In this document: positions 1 through 8,693 of the stretch, piece by piece
Numbering within the stretch: the first letter of the stretch is position 1
Layout: every line of letters begins with the position of its first letter
DNA from: Alphaproteobacteria bacterium
Lineage (GTDB): Bacteria; Pseudomonadota; Alphaproteobacteria; JAJFFI01
Direction of reading: 5' to 3'
Assembly: GCA_030066595.1 (NCBI GenBank)
Contig: JASJBI010000052.1
Coordinates: 1 to 36,644 of the forward strand
DNA length: 36,644 bases
The notes under the pieces: generated by a model
Seen by the model: only the letters and a program-made list of their open reading frames with translations
Database searches by the model: none
What the model was told of the DNA's origin: nothing
Translations under genes and position numbers: made by a program

Positions 1-988
1 TGTCGAGCGCGAGCGCGGCTTCTTGCAGCGTCACGCCACAGGCGCGCGCGGCGCCGATGGCTGCGAGGGCGTTCGCGACGTTGTGCCGTCCCGGCACGCG
101 CAGGCGCACCGGAGCGGTCGTGCCGGCCGCGCCGGCCGCGCCGGCCGCGCCGGTCGCACCGGTCGCACCGGTCGCACCGGTGGCCCGTTCCGTCACATCG
201 AAGGCGGTCCCCTCCGGCGTCTGGGCGAGCGCGCCAGCACACAGGTCTGCGGCGCCGTCGGTGAGGCTGAAGGTGATTGCCTTGCCGGGCGGCAGCTCGC
301 TCGCCAGGGCGGCCGTCTCGTCGTTGTCCAGATTGAGCACCACGGTCGCTGCCTTGGCGATGAAATCGCGAAACAGCGCGCGCAACTCTTTGAGCGACTT
401 GTGGTCCAGCGCGATGTTGGTCAGGACCGCGATGCGCGGCGTGTAGAGGGCGATGGAGCCGTCGCTCTCGTCCATCTCGCTCACGAAGAGGTCGCTCCCG
501 CCCAAGACGGCGCTGGCGAAGGGCGTCTCGGGCGTGACGAAGTTCTTCATCACCGCGCCGTTCATGACGGTCGGGTCCCGCCCCGCTTGGTGCAGGATCC
601 AGGCGATCATCCCGGTCGTGGTCGACTTGCCGCTGGTGCCGCCGACGGCGATGTTGTCCGGCGCGGCGTTGAATAGCGCCGCCAGCAGCTCCGCGCGCGT
701 CGTCATCGCCGCACCGAGCCGGCGGGCCGCCTGGACGTCGGGCACGCTGTCCTCGACCGCGGCCGAGGTGACCAGGATCTGATCGGGCCGGGTGAGCCCG
801 CTGCCGTCCTGCGCATGCAGCCGGATGCCGCGGTCGCGCAGAAAATCGAACTTCTGTGTGGTTCGTCCCTGGTCTAGCATGCGGTCGGACCCTTCCACCA
901 CGCAGCCCTGAGACTGCAGAATCAAAGCCAGCGGCAACATGCCGCTGCCGCCGATGCCGCAGAAGAAATACTGCTTGTCCCGGTCCAC
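1..988 (-). CDS. Mur ligase family protein (MurC/Mpl-like), 3' end cut by window edge
   Basis: ATP-dependent ligase of the Mur family, joining UDP-N-acetylmuramate to L-alanine or to a recycled peptide. About 329 residues are visible. The N-terminal UDP-binding motif CGIGGSGM is at residues 10-17, the P-loop GGTSGKSTT at 116-124, and the central-domain stretch [10 protein letters not shown] and NIALDHK follow. The start is taken as GTG because the family's N-terminal beta strand begins a few residues later; no strong ribosome site is visible. It is divergent, 62 bp away, from an LD-carboxypeptidase, which fits peptidoglycan recycling. The glycine motif resembles MurC more than Mpl, but the P-loop is not the usual GTHGKTT, so the exact substrate is undecided. 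A run of seven 9-base repeats lies inside the gene at about residues 269-289. The C-terminal domain is outside the window. Confidence 0.85.
   Translation of the reverse strand, partial: MDRDKQYFFCGIGGSGMLPLALILQSQGCVVEGSDRMLDQGRTTQKFDFLRDRGIRLHAQDGSGLTRPDQILVTSAAVEDSVPDVQAARRLGAAMTTRAELLAALFNAAPDNIAVGGTSGKSTTTGMIAWILHQAGRDPTVMNGAVMKNFVTPETPFASAVLGGSDLFVSEMDESDGSIALYTPRIAVLTNIALDHKSLKELRALFRDFIAKAATVVLNLDNDETAALASELPPGKAITFSLTDGAADLCAGALAQTPEGTAFDVTERATGATGATGATGAAGAAGAAGTTAPVRLRVPGRHNVANALAAIGAARACGVTLQEAALALD
122..184 (-). repeat. Seven-copy 9-bp tandem repeat inside the Mur ligase gene
   Basis: Seven consecutive nonamers of the form RCCGGYCGC/GGC, read on the minus strand as a Thr-Gly-Ala / Ala-Gly-Ala tripeptide repeat. 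The unit is a multiple of three, so copy-number change would keep the frame. It is probably a surface loop in the ligase. Confidence 0.85.
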
Positions 989-1050
989 CCGGCGATGACT
1001 ACAGCGATCGCCTGGGCCTGACAAGGCAACCGAATACGAGGACCGATCGC

Positions 1051-1899
1051 GTGCCTGGAGAGACAATCAAGATCGGCGTCGTGGCGCCCGGATCGCGCAT
1101 CGACCGGATCGTCGCCGAGCGGGTCGAGGAGATCGCCGCGGGCCTCGTTTCCGAGCGCGCCATCGAGATCCATTTCCATCCGCAATGCTTTCTCGCCTCG
1201 GGGCATTTCGCGGGCGACGACGCGGCCCGCGCGGCGGCCTTCCTCGACATCGCAAACGACGAGAGCTTCGACGCGCTCTGGTTCGCCCGCGGCGGCTATG
1301 GCGCCTGCCGGATGGCCGAGACGGCGATCGCGCAGCTGGCGGCTGTCGCGCGGACCAAGCTCTATCTCGGCTACAGCGACGCCGGCAGCCTGTTGGCCGG
1401 ACTGTACAAGGAGGGCTTCCCCAGGCTAGCCCACGGGCCGATGCCCTCGGACATTCTGCGCGCCGGCGGCGCGGCTGCGGTCAAGCGGGCGCTCGCCTAT
1501 CTGATCGACCGGGCGCCGGACGCGTTGGAAGCCAGCGTCTCGGCGGACACGCCAACCGCCGCCTTCAACATCGCGGTGCTCAGCCATCTGCTCGGAACGC
1601 CGCTGCAACCGGACTTGACCGGCCACGTGCTCATGCTCGAGGAGCGGGCGGAGTACATGTACGGAATCGACCGCTATCTGTTCCATATCACCAGCAATCC
1701 CGGCATCAGACGGGTTGCCGGCATCAGGCTCGGGCGCTGCAGCGAAATCCCGGAGAACGACCCGGATTTCGGCCAGACCGAGGAAGAGGTCACCCGGCAC
1801 TGGTGCGACGTGTCGGGGATCCCCTATCTCGGCCGCGCCGACATCGGCCACGACGTCGACAACAAGGTCGTGCCCTTCGGACGACCACAGGCCGCGTGA
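1051..1899 (+). CDS. ldcA: LD-carboxypeptidase (peptidase S66, LdcA/MccF family)
   Basis: Serine peptidase of the S66 family (282 aa), expected to remove the terminal D-alanine from murein tetrapeptides in the cytoplasm during peptidoglycan recycling. Visible family marks are the N-terminal strand [11 protein letters not shown], the FARGGYGA motif at residues 78-85, the nucleophile region GYSDAGSLL (Ser109), the glutamate-containing [16 protein letters not shown] segment and a C-terminal DIGHDVDNK motif supplying the histidine. The GTG start was chosen because GAGGA lies 8 bases upstream and the protein then begins right at the first beta strand. Its divergent neighbour is a Mur ligase, matching the recycling pathway. 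A MccF-like immunity role is possible, but the neighbour argues for murein recycling. Confidence 0.85.
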   Translation: MPGETIKIGVVAPGSRIDRIVAERVEEIAAGLVSERAIEIHFHPQCFLASGHFAGDDAARAAAFLDIANDESFDALWFARGGYGACRMAETAIAQLAAVARTKLYLGYSDAGSLLAGLYKEGFPRLAHGPMPSDILRAGGAAAVKRALAYLIDRAPDALEASVSADTPTAAFNIAVLSHLLGTPLQPDLTGHVLMLEERAEYMYGIDRYLFHITSNPGIRRVAGIRLGRCSEIPENDPDFGQTEEEVTRHWCDVSGIPYLGRADIGHDVDNKVVPFGRPQAA

Positions 1900-2037
1900 T
1901 CGGGGTGGTCCCCTCTTCGGGGTCCAGCCGGTTTAGCGACGATCGAAGCGGAGATCTCCGCATGATCGCCTTCGTTTTCGGCCGAGCGCGGTCATTGTGG
2001 TGTCGTGGTCGGAACCGGCGCTCTTGGCCAACAGCCG

Positions 2038-2568
2038 TCATTCGTCCGTCCCAGGCCATTCGTTCGTTTTGGTGATCAATTGACGTTCCAGCATCTGAAC
2101 AATTGTCGGTATCTCAACGCCTCCAAGCCGCCCATGATTTCCCAGGAACGCTTCGATTTCACGGCCCGTATATCGCCCGACCAGCATGCCATCACTCAGG
2201 ATCAGTTTGGTTCGCGCCAAGACGACCCCTCGATCATGACAGATCAGGCACTTTTCGCGATAGAGCGCCCTGCCCTCCAGGACAAATACCAGGTGCGCCA
2301 CGAGCACATGACTGTCGCCCGGAGCCAGCTTGCCGTGCCCACTCGCCAGAAGAGATCGAAGCTCCTTCCCGCTGCGGCGCCCAACGACCTCGTCATCGGC
2401 CTGAAGGAGATTCTTCTGCACAAATTCACCGGCGTGAGGGGGGTGGCATCCAGCGCAGTGCTCCTCATACAGCCGATGCGGATCATTGGTTTGCGCAGAC
2501 ACGGCAGAACCGCCAAGCAAGGTGATCACCAGCAGGAGAAAGGAGAGTTCAAGGACTCGATCGACCAT
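2038..2568 (-). CDS. Exported two-haem c-type cytochrome
   Basis: Small periplasmic cytochrome with an N-terminal signal peptide (hydrophobic run ending in VSA-Q) and two haem-binding CXXCH motifs, CAGCH near residue 38 and CLICH near residue 107 counted from this start. Total length is about 176 aa, suggesting two short class I cytochrome modules in tandem. The first module is very short between haem motif and second domain. Start is ATG; a GTG three codons upstream (2577) is equally possible, as neither has a convincing ribosome site. It lies alone between the LD-carboxypeptidase and an OsmC protein, so the electron partner cannot be read from context. Confidence 0.8.
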   Translation of the reverse strand: MVDRVLELSFLLLVITLLGGSAVSAQTNDPHRLYEEHCAGCHPPHAGEFVQKNLLQADDEVVGRRSGKELRSLLASGHGKLAPGDSHVLVAHLVFVLEGRALYREKCLICHDRGVVLARTKLILSDGMLVGRYTGREIEAFLGNHGRLGGVEIPTIVQMLERQLITKTNEWPGTDE

Positions 2569-2884
2569 GAGGTTCACGACACCCCCATGCAGGAGCCCAT
2601 TTCTCGGACGCCATATGGTAGACCAGGACGGCTGTCCGCAGCCACGCCGACAAACGCGTGGGCTGCCGAAAACTTCGGTCTTGAGCGCTCAGTAGGCTCA
2701 GTCTCCGGAAGAGAGGACCCGCGCGTATAGGATGAGCGGATTCGGCGTCCACGCGGACGCGATTTCCGACCGCTCGCAAGGACCGCAGCTAGAGCACGTT
2801 CCGAGCTCTCCCTCTTTCAAAGGGCCGTCCTGCTTGACCGAGATAGCCGGAAATGTCGGGCCGAGAATCCGGACCGCGGCGAGT
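2569..2884. other. Intergenic stretch upstream of the two-haem cytochrome
   Basis: No convincing gene in either direction: the open frames here lack family resemblance and ribosome sites. It should hold the cytochrome promoter and the end of the OsmC transcription unit, but no clear promoter or terminator is visible. Confidence 0.5.
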
Positions 2885-3469
2885 TCACGCCTCGATCGGT
2901 TTCCCGTTGAGATGGAGGTGCGTGGACGTGGGCGTTGCGTTGATGATCGATTGCATCGCCATGCAGGCATTCTCTGATACGCGGACGAGCTCTCTGACGT
3001 TCTCTTCCGGCTCTGACCCTTCGACGACCACGTGGGTCTCAACGCCATCGCAGCGGCCTTTGAGGTCCCCCGTCCGTTCCGCATCCGTCACCAAGGTGGT
3101 CGAAAAATTGACGCGCTGCTCAACAGCGATGCGATCAACGTTCATGTTCCTGGCCCGGACAAACGAAGTCAAATGGGTAAGCAGGCAGAACGCGATACCT
3201 GCCGAGAGATATCCGAGCGGAGGTGGCGCCGTGTCGGTGCCGCCGAGGGCCGTCCCCTCGTCACAGTTCAGCACAAATGCGCCCCAGGTGGGCAGGTTCG
3301 GCTCGACCACGGCGCGCTTGAGCATGCCGTCCACCGACTCGGCCACGAGATTGACCTCGAAGACCATTTGTTCGCCGGGTCGAGGCTTTTTGAAAGGACG
3401 GGCTTCGAAGGCCGTCAGCGTGGGCCCGTGATCAACCTTCATGACAATGGATCCGACGGTGTTTCCCAT
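2885..3469 (-). CDS. OsmC family protein (thiol peroxidase type)
   Basis: OsmC/Ohr-family protein, 194 aa, expected to reduce organic hydroperoxides with a pair of cysteines in the cytoplasm. The two family cysteines are visible: Cys95 in GIAFCLLTHL on the central helix and Cys169 in SENACMAMQSI near the C-terminus. Cys69 and Cys140 are additional. The ATG start is supported by GGAGTAGGTGGA just upstream. It is longer at the N-terminus than classical OsmC (about 140 aa), with roughly 35 extra residues before the core. It stands alone, next to a cytochrome c gene on the same strand; a link to oxidative stress genes further along the window is only suggestive. Confidence 0.85.
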   Translation of the reverse strand: MGNTVGSIVMKVDHGPTLTAFEARPFKKPRPGEQMVFEVNLVAESVDGMLKRAVVEPNLPTWGAFVLNCDEGTALGGTDTAPPPLGYLSAGIAFCLLTHLTSFVRARNMNVDRIAVEQRVNFSTTLVTDAERTGDLKGRCDGVETHVVVEGSEPEENVRELVRVSENACMAMQSIINATPTSTHLHLNGKPIEA

Positions 3470-3696
3470 GTTCCACCTACTCCGTGACAGGCCATCCTGA
3501 GCCGACTGGTCTCATCTCTCCGACGCTTCCCAGATGGCAGCCACATTAGCTGTCCTTTGAGCAAGGATGATTGCCATCACATGCCGTGGGTCCGCTCGCG
3601 GAGGTGATCCGGGCTTTGTGTTCCTCAGCGGACTGCCCCAAATGCGCCGCCTCGGGGTCCGGTTCGGGCCTCTTGCGCCGCCCGCCCGCGGGCGTG

Positions 3697-4479
3697 TCAC
3701 TCGGACAGACTACTTGACGTGCCAGTCGCACCGGTGCAGCCGGTTGGGTCCGGTCCGTCGGCGAAGGCGATGTTGCGGACGAAGGCGCGGCTCCGGCTCC
3801 GGGTGTCCTCCGAGTCGGCGGCGATGGCGATGATGCCGCGCTCGGGCGGCGGCTCGCCGAAGGCAGCCTGGTAGTCGGCCACGAGGTCGCGCCGTTCCGC
3901 GAGCCACTGACCCGTCGGCGCGCGCCCGGGGCGCAGCACGATCATCCAGCTGTCCGCGCCGATATGCGGGTTGTGCTGGGCGTCGCCGCGCGCGCCCAGC
4001 CCGCCCCAGACATAGGTCATGACCCGACCATGCACCGGGAGGCCGAAGATCGCCTCCAAGAGCTGGGCGCGCAGCGCCTGGAAGATGGTCTGGCGCTCGG
4101 GCGGTTCCATGAACCAGACATGCAGCGCGAGCGGCCGGTCGTCGCCGCCCTTCACCGTGATGTCCGTGGGCGCCATGGTCTCGTCGACGCGCCACTCCCA
4201 ACTGAGAATGGCTCTGTTGGCGTCCGGCTCGCCGATCTTCTTCCAGATCAGCGCCGTGCTGTTGTCGGTCGTCGCTTCGATCGAGCCGTCGGCCGCCCGG
4301 CGGAAGCGCGCCGGCGCCCAGCGTGCGTCCGCGTAGAGCTGCCAGCCCGCGACCCGAAGCTCGGCCCCGATGGCCTCGGCGCCTTGACCCTCTCCGCCGG
4401 TGGCGGCGGCGCTCCCGAGAAGCACGAGGGCCAGACCGGCGACACATCCGGTCCACAGCCGTGGCCGTTGCCTCGGCAT
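3697..4479 (-). CDS. DUF3047 family exported protein
   Basis: 260-aa protein with a cleavable signal peptide (LWTGCVAGLALVLLGSAAAT), then a beta-rich DUF3047-like domain with the stretches LIWKKIGEPDANRAILSWEW, DDRPLALHVWF and YVWGG. Molecular function is not known. Its ATG overlaps the stop of the upstream DUF547 lipoprotein by one base (TGATG), so the two are probably translationally coupled and act together in the periplasm. The C-terminus ends in a Thr/Ser-rich tail. Confidence 0.75.
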   Translation of the reverse strand: MPRQRPRLWTGCVAGLALVLLGSAAATGGEGQGAEAIGAELRVAGWQLYADARWAPARFRRAADGSIEATTDNSTALIWKKIGEPDANRAILSWEWRVDETMAPTDITVKGGDDRPLALHVWFMEPPERQTIFQALRAQLLEAIFGLPVHGRVMTYVWGGLGARGDAQHNPHIGADSWMIVLRPGRAPTGQWLAERRDLVADYQAAFGEPPPERGIIAIAADSEDTRSRSRAFVRNIAFADGPDPTGCTGATGTSSSLSE

Positions 4480-5333
4480 CACCGCGCGTCGTTCAGGGCC
4501 CAGTCGTATTCGTAGCCGTCGATGCTGTCGAAGCGATCGAGCGTCTGCTTCAGATCGGGGTCCGCGTAGCTGTTGAGATGGCCGAGCACGGCGGCCTGGG
4601 TGCCACCGAAGTCGTCCTTGAACCAGGCATAGATGCTCGAGACGACCAGCTCGCCGTCCCTGATCCGCACTCCGCGCGGGGTGTTGATGTAGGCCCGCGC
4701 GGCCTGGTCGAGCCGGGCGTCCAGATCGGCCGCCCGGTAGGCGGTCGTATCCAGGTTGGGACAGCCGACCGAGGCGCAGTTGACCACATAGTGGATCCTC
4801 GGGTCCCGCCACAAGGGCCGCAGGATGCGGCTCTCGATATCGTTCAGGCTGACGTCCTCGCCCTCGACGCGGACCAGTTTGCGGTCCCAGGGGCCGGGCG
4901 ACAGGAAACCGTCGTTGATGTCGCGGATGCTCTCCACCGGATAGGTCTCGAGGACCGTGCGCACCGTGACCGCGTTGTACAGGTTGACCCAGTAGGCGAA
5001 CTGCTCTGAGCGCCGGTAGCGGCTGATCTCGACGGCTTCGAGGTCCCGGATGTATTGCAGCAAAGCGTTCTTGTCCGCCGCGGAGACCCGCTCGTAGGCG
5101 ACCCGGTTGAGGCCGGCGCCGTCCGCCGCGACGTATTCCGCCAGGAAGCGGTCCCAGGCGGAATGGTCGATGCTGGCGGTCGAGCTCTCGTCATGGGCCT
5201 GCCAGCGCGGCCAAGGATCGGACGCCGGCACGAAGTTGGCCTCGATCTCCGCCTGGGAACAGGCGGCAAGGCCCGCCACGAGCAGAAGCGCCGGAAGCGG
5301 CACCGAAAAGCCCTTGCGCATGGTCTCGTTCAT
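4479..5333 (-). CDS. DUF547 domain lipoprotein
   Basis: 284-aa protein with a lipoprotein signal peptide: hydrophobic stretch LPALLLVAGLAAC, lipobox cysteine near residue 25. The DUF547 domain follows, with its conserved features FAYWVNLYNAVTVRT, a WRDPRIHYVVNCASVGCPNL segment containing two cysteines, and SSIYAWFKDDFGG toward the C-terminus. The biochemical function of DUF547 is unknown. The ATG has an upstream GGGAGAGGGG ribosome site that abuts a perfect 7-bp hairpin. First gene of a two-gene operon with the DUF3047 protein, and divergent from the radical SAM gene. Confidence 0.8.
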   Translation of the reverse strand: MNETMRKGFSVPLPALLLVAGLAACSQAEIEANFVPASDPWPRWQAHDESSTASIDHSAWDRFLAEYVAADGAGLNRVAYERVSAADKNALLQYIRDLEAVEISRYRRSEQFAYWVNLYNAVTVRTVLETYPVESIRDINDGFLSPGPWDRKLVRVEGEDVSLNDIESRILRPLWRDPRIHYVVNCASVGCPNLDTTAYRAADLDARLDQAARAYINTPRGVRIRDGELVVSSIYAWFKDDFGGTQAAVLGHLNSYADPDLKQTLDRFDSIDGYEYDWALNDAR

Positions 5334-5347
5334 GGCGATCCCCTCTC

Positions 5348-5367
5348 CCTTTTCACCTCTGAAAAGG
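5348..5367 (-). promoter_or_regulatory. Hairpin directly upstream of the DUF547 ribosome site
   Basis: Perfect inverted repeat, CCTTTTC and GAAAAGG separated by 6 bases. In the minus-strand transcript it ends immediately before the purine-rich ribosome site of the DUF547 gene. It could mask or stabilise the 5' leader; there is no direct evidence of function. Confidence 0.4.
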
Positions 5368-5571
5368 CCCGTCGATCACATCGTCCGAGCCCGCGATCAC
5401 ATCGCCGTCAACCGCACTTATTAAGCGGGACGAGCCATCCATATAGGGGTGGTTGCCCCTGACACGGCGCGCGCGTCGTGGACGATGCGTCCCTCTTGCG
5501 CCGCATTTGGAGCGTAGCGTCGGAGATTCAACGCCCAGAACGCAGGGCTTACGGAAACGTGAGGAGAGTTG

Positions 5572-6564
5572 ATGGCCTGGCAGAGCGCCCTCAAGCCCCT
5601 ATCCAACCTGGTCCGCGGCCGGCCCGTGATGGCCGTGTTCGAGATCTGCCTGCGCTGCAACTCACGCTGCGGCTACTGCGACCTGCCGCTCAACCAGGGG
5701 CGCTACGAGATGAGCCGCGAGGAGATCGGCCGCATCTTCCGCCATCTCCATGCCGAAGGGCTGCGCTACGTGTTCGTCCAGGGCGGCGAGCCCTTGGTCC
5801 GGCGCGACACGCTGGACGTGCTCGACGATCTGGCTGACCTCGGCCTCGGCCTCGGTCTCGTGACCAACGGCACCAAACTCACCCCCGGTGTGGTCGCGCG
5901 GCTGGCGTCCGTCGGCGCCTCGGTTTCGGTGAGCCTCGATACCCTCGACCGGGAGCGATATCGAGAGATCCGCGGCGCCGACCAGCTGCCGCGCGTGCTG
6001 TCCGGGATCGCGGCGCTGGAGGGCTACCCGCATCCCAAGTTCATCACATGCATCGTCAGCGACCGGAACCGGGAGGACGTCACGGCGGTGTGCCGCTTTG
6101 CCCGCGCGCGCGGCTTCGCGCCGATCCTCGGTGCCTATCACTGGGAGGTGGGGCGTTACGGCAAGTCGGACCCGTCCCTGCAGTTCGCCCGCGAGCAGGC
6201 GGCACGCACCTTCGAGGCGATCCTCGAGACCGATCTGGTGCCGCGCGGCTACTACCGCCGCTTCGCCGAGGACAACGCGACCTGGCTCCGGGGCGGTCGG
6301 CTCGGGCGTTGCGACGCCGGCCGCTACAGCATCGTCATCGATGCGTCGGGCAACGTGGCGCCCTGTCTGGCCCAGGACCAAGCGGGCAATCTTCGCCGGC
6401 AGAGCCTCGACGAGGTCTTGGGCGCAATGGACCGGTCGGCGATCGAGGCCTGTTCGAAGGCGTCGACCTGTAACCTGTTGTGCGGGCGCCTGGTCGGCCG
6501 CAACCTGCGCGCGCCCCTGTCGGCCCTGGCAACGCCCTTGAAGGTGAGTGCCGATGCCGGATGA
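5572..6564 (+). CDS. Radical SAM protein with SPASM-like cysteine-rich C-terminus
   Basis: 330-aa radical SAM enzyme. The [4Fe-4S]/SAM triad is Cys29-x3-Cys33-x2-Cys36 (CNSRCGYC), with a further Cys26. The SAM-binding VFVQGGEPLVR motif follows at about residue 65, then LVTNGTKL. The last 90 residues hold GRCDAG, APCLAQ and ACSKASTCNLLCG, a SPASM-like set of cysteines that could bind auxiliary clusters. Such proteins modify peptides, proteins or small metabolites by radical chemistry; the substrate is unknown. The ATG at 5572 is preceded by GAGGAGA with ideal spacing, preferred over the TTG one codon upstream. The 3' end overlaps a methyltransferase gene by 11 bp, so the two are coupled. No precursor peptide gene is visible beside it. 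Confidence 0.85.
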   Translation: MAWQSALKPLSNLVRGRPVMAVFEICLRCNSRCGYCDLPLNQGRYEMSREEIGRIFRHLHAEGLRYVFVQGGEPLVRRDTLDVLDDLADLGLGLGLVTNGTKLTPGVVARLASVGASVSVSLDTLDRERYREIRGADQLPRVLSGIAALEGYPHPKFITCIVSDRNREDVTAVCRFARARGFAPILGAYHWEVGRYGKSDPSLQFAREQAARTFEAILETDLVPRGYYRRFAEDNATWLRGGRLGRCDAGRYSIVIDASGNVAPCLAQDQAGNLRRQSLDEVLGAMDRSAIEACSKASTCNLLCGRLVGRNLRAPLSALATPLKVSADAG

Positions 6565-7486
6565 CGGACTCGTCTCGATTGCGCGGCCGCGCCCCAGTTA
6601 TGAGGTCCTGGAGACCGTTTCGGCGGCGGGCCTGGCGGCGAGCTGGCGCGCCGACCTCGGGATCGACGTCGGGACGGCCTTCGCGGGCGTGGACCTGTTT
6701 CAGCTCTGCCGCGATCCAGCGACCGGGCTCGTCTTTTTCGATCCGCCCGTGACCGGCCCACCGGACTTCTACGCCCGGCTGCGACGCTTCGACTGGTACC
6801 GCCCGCCGCACAAAGAGGAGCACGCGACCGCGGCCCGATGGATCCCTGCGGGCGCCCGCGTTCTCGATATCGGCGCCGGCGACGGCCGGTTTGCGGCCCA
6901 CGTGCCGCACGCCCGGTATAGGGGGATCGAGACCGATCCGGAGGCGGTCGCGGCCGCGCGCGCCCGGGGCCTCGACGTCCGAGAGGCCACGCTGTCGCAG
7001 GTTGCCGGCGAGGGCGGCGGTTTCGACGTGGTCGCGGCCTTTCAGGTCCTCGAGCATCTCGCCGATCCCTTCGCTTTCGCCAGCGCCGCGGTGGACTGCC
7101 TCCCTGACGCCGGGCTCGTGATGTTCGGGGTGCCTGACGGCGAGTCCTATGTGGCCGATCTGCCGGACTTCGTTCTGAACGCGCCGCCCCATCACGTCAC
7201 TTGGTGGACGGAAACGGCGCTGCGCCAGCTCGCCCGCGACCTCGGCCTGACCTTGCTCGCCATGGAGCGGTTCCCGGTCGAGCCCTGGGAGCGGCGGCTG
7301 TGGTGGATGGCCCGCGTGGCCCGCGCCCTCGCCCCGCGGCGACGCCGGCGCTTCGGCCGGCGCTTGCGTACGCTCAAGATCGCGTCCTGGCTCGCCGCGG
7401 GTCTGCTCGCGCGGCTGCCGGTCGGGTTTGGCGACTCCAGCGGCGCCACGCTGCTGCTCGTCGCGGGAAAGCGGCGGCGGCGCTAG
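6554..7486 (+). CDS. Class I SAM-dependent methyltransferase (Methyltransf_23 type)
   Basis: 310-aa methyltransferase. The SAM-binding motif [11 protein letters not shown] is at residues 103-113, followed by acidic-residue motif GIETDP and the later [16 protein letters not shown] segment typical of Methyltransf_23 enzymes. The N-terminal 80 residues contain a [14 protein letters not shown] element seen in this subgroup. The C-terminus is strongly basic ([11 protein letters not shown]) then hydrophobic, suggesting peripheral membrane contact. ATG at 6554 has AAGG 9 bases upstream; a GTG two codons earlier is less well placed. Overlaps the radical SAM gene. Its stop shares the 4-bp CTAG with the stop of convergent hypB. 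Substrate unknown. Confidence 0.8.
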   Translation: MPDDGLVSIARPRPSYEVLETVSAAGLAASWRADLGIDVGTAFAGVDLFQLCRDPATGLVFFDPPVTGPPDFYARLRRFDWYRPPHKEEHATAARWIPAGARVLDIGAGDGRFAAHVPHARYRGIETDPEAVAAARARGLDVREATLSQVAGEGGGFDVVAAFQVLEHLADPFAFASAAVDCLPDAGLVMFGVPDGESYVADLPDFVLNAPPHHVTWWTETALRQLARDLGLTLLAMERFPVEPWERRLWWMARVARALAPRRRRRFGRRLRTLKIASWLAAGLLARLPVGFGDSSGATLLLVAGKRRRR

Positions 7487-8352
7487 AGCGAAATCTGATC
7501 GTCGTCCGCGACCCTCTGCCCGGGGCCCGATCGCGCGGCCTCCCGTCCGGCCCGCAGCCAGGCGAGCCAGGCGTCAAAGCCCTCGCCGGACTTCGCCGAG
7601 AGCTGAAGCACTTCGATCTCCGGGTTGATCCGGCGGGCGTAGCCGACGCTGCGATCGACGTCGAAATCGAGGTGCGGCAACAGGTCTGTCTTTGCCAGCA
7701 GCATCAGATCGGCGGCGGCGAACATGTCCGGGTATTTGAGCGGCTTGTCCTCGCCTTCGGTCACCGAGAGGATCACCACCTTGTGCGCCTCGCCGAGATC
7801 GAAGCCCGCCGGACAGACCAGGTTCCCGACATTCTCCACGAACAGGAGCGTGCCGACGCTCAGCTTTAGATGGTCGGCCGCGTGGCCCACCATCTGGGCG
7901 TCCAGGTGACAGCCCTTGCCGGTGTTGACCTGTATCGCCGGGACGCCCGTTGCGCGGATCCGGTCGGCGTCCGTCGCGGTTTGCTGATCGCCCTCGATCA
8001 CGGCCACCGGCAGCTCGTTCTTGAGCGCCTCGACGGTGCGGACCAGCAAGGTGGTCTTGCCGGACCCGGGGCTGGAGACGAGGTTGAGCGCGAATACGGC
8101 CTGTTCCGCGAACCGCCTGCGGTTGGCGGCGGCCAAGGCATCGTTCTTGGCCAGGATGTCCTGCTCGATCTGCACCATGCGGCCCTGGCTCAAGCCCGGG
8201 GCATGCGCCCGGGCGGGCCCGGCGCCGTAGTCGATGGCGCCCGCCTCATGATGATGGGCATGGTCGTGGTGGTGGTGGTGGACGTGCCCGGGCTCGCCGG
8301 ATGCCGGCACCGATCCGCCCTCGCCCAGCCCGCATCCGCAAACGTTGCACAT
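7483..8352 (-). CDS. hypB: Hydrogenase nickel incorporation GTPase HypB
   Basis: SIMIBI-class GTPase (289 aa) that, with HypA, delivers Ni(II) to the [NiFe]-hydrogenase large subunit. The N-terminus has the high-affinity nickel motif CNVCGC (Cys2, Cys5, Cys7), followed by a histidine-rich store at residues 23-35 ([13 protein letters not shown]). Walker [10 protein letters not shown] is at 93-101, the GTP-site metal-binding GKGCHL at 145-150 and [11 protein letters not shown] at 178-188. A KTDLL guanine-specificity motif is near 221-225. The ATG overlaps the hypA stop by one base (TGATG). Last gene of the hemerythrin-cytochrome-hupK-hypA-hypB operon, which is divergent from the hydrogenase structural operon. 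It converges on the methyltransferase with overlapping stops. Confidence 0.96.
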   Translation of the reverse strand: MCNVCGCGLGEGGSVPASGEPGHVHHHHHDHAHHHEAGAIDYGAGPARAHAPGLSQGRMVQIEQDILAKNDALAAANRRRFAEQAVFALNLVSSPGSGKTTLLVRTVEALKNELPVAVIEGDQQTATDADRIRATGVPAIQVNTGKGCHLDAQMVGHAADHLKLSVGTLLFVENVGNLVCPAGFDLGEAHKVVILSVTEGEDKPLKYPDMFAAADLMLLAKTDLLPHLDFDVDRSVGYARRINPEIEVLQLSAKSGEGFDAWLAWLRAGREAARSGPGQRVADDDQISL

Positions 8353-8693
8353 CACACGACCTCCAGTTCCTTGACCCGCAGCTCTTCTCCCCCCGTGACC
8401 TGCAGCTGGTGTCCGCCGCACCGCGGACAGGGATCGAAGCGCCGCGCGATCTCGATGGTTCCCGCGCAGTCCATGCACCAGGCCTCGCCGGGCGGGCGCT
8501 GGATCTCGAGCCGCGCGCCTTCGGCGACCGTGCCGCGCGAGACCGCCTCGAAGCAGAAGCCCATGGCCTCCGGCTCCGCATGGGAGAGGACGCCGATCTC
8601 GAGGCACACCGTCTTGACCCGGTCGAAGCGCTGCCGCACCGCTTCCTGCTCGATGATCAGGATCATGCTCTCGCTCAGGGCCATCTCATGCAT
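8352..8693 (-). CDS. hypA: Hydrogenase maturation nickel chaperone HypA
   Basis: 113-aa nickel-binding zinc protein that hands nickel to HypB and the hydrogenase large subunit. The start is fixed by the family's obligatory N-terminus MHE, where His2 is a nickel ligand; starts further upstream would bury it. The zinc site is two CXXC pairs, CMDC and CPRC, in the middle of the protein. The length is normal for the family. It overlaps the upstream hupK by 8 bp and hypB by 1 bp, so the three are probably translated as a coupled unit. Confidence 0.95.
   Translation of the reverse strand: MHEMALSESMILIIEQEAVRQRFDRVKTVCLEIGVLSHAEPEAMGFCFEAVSRGTVAEGARLEIQRPPGEAWCMDCAGTIEIARRFDPCPRCGGHQLQVTGGEELRVKELEVV

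Noticed and set aside
122..184. Tandem repeat as a CRISPR array
   Set aside because: The 9-bp units are contiguous with no spacers and lie inside a coding frame.
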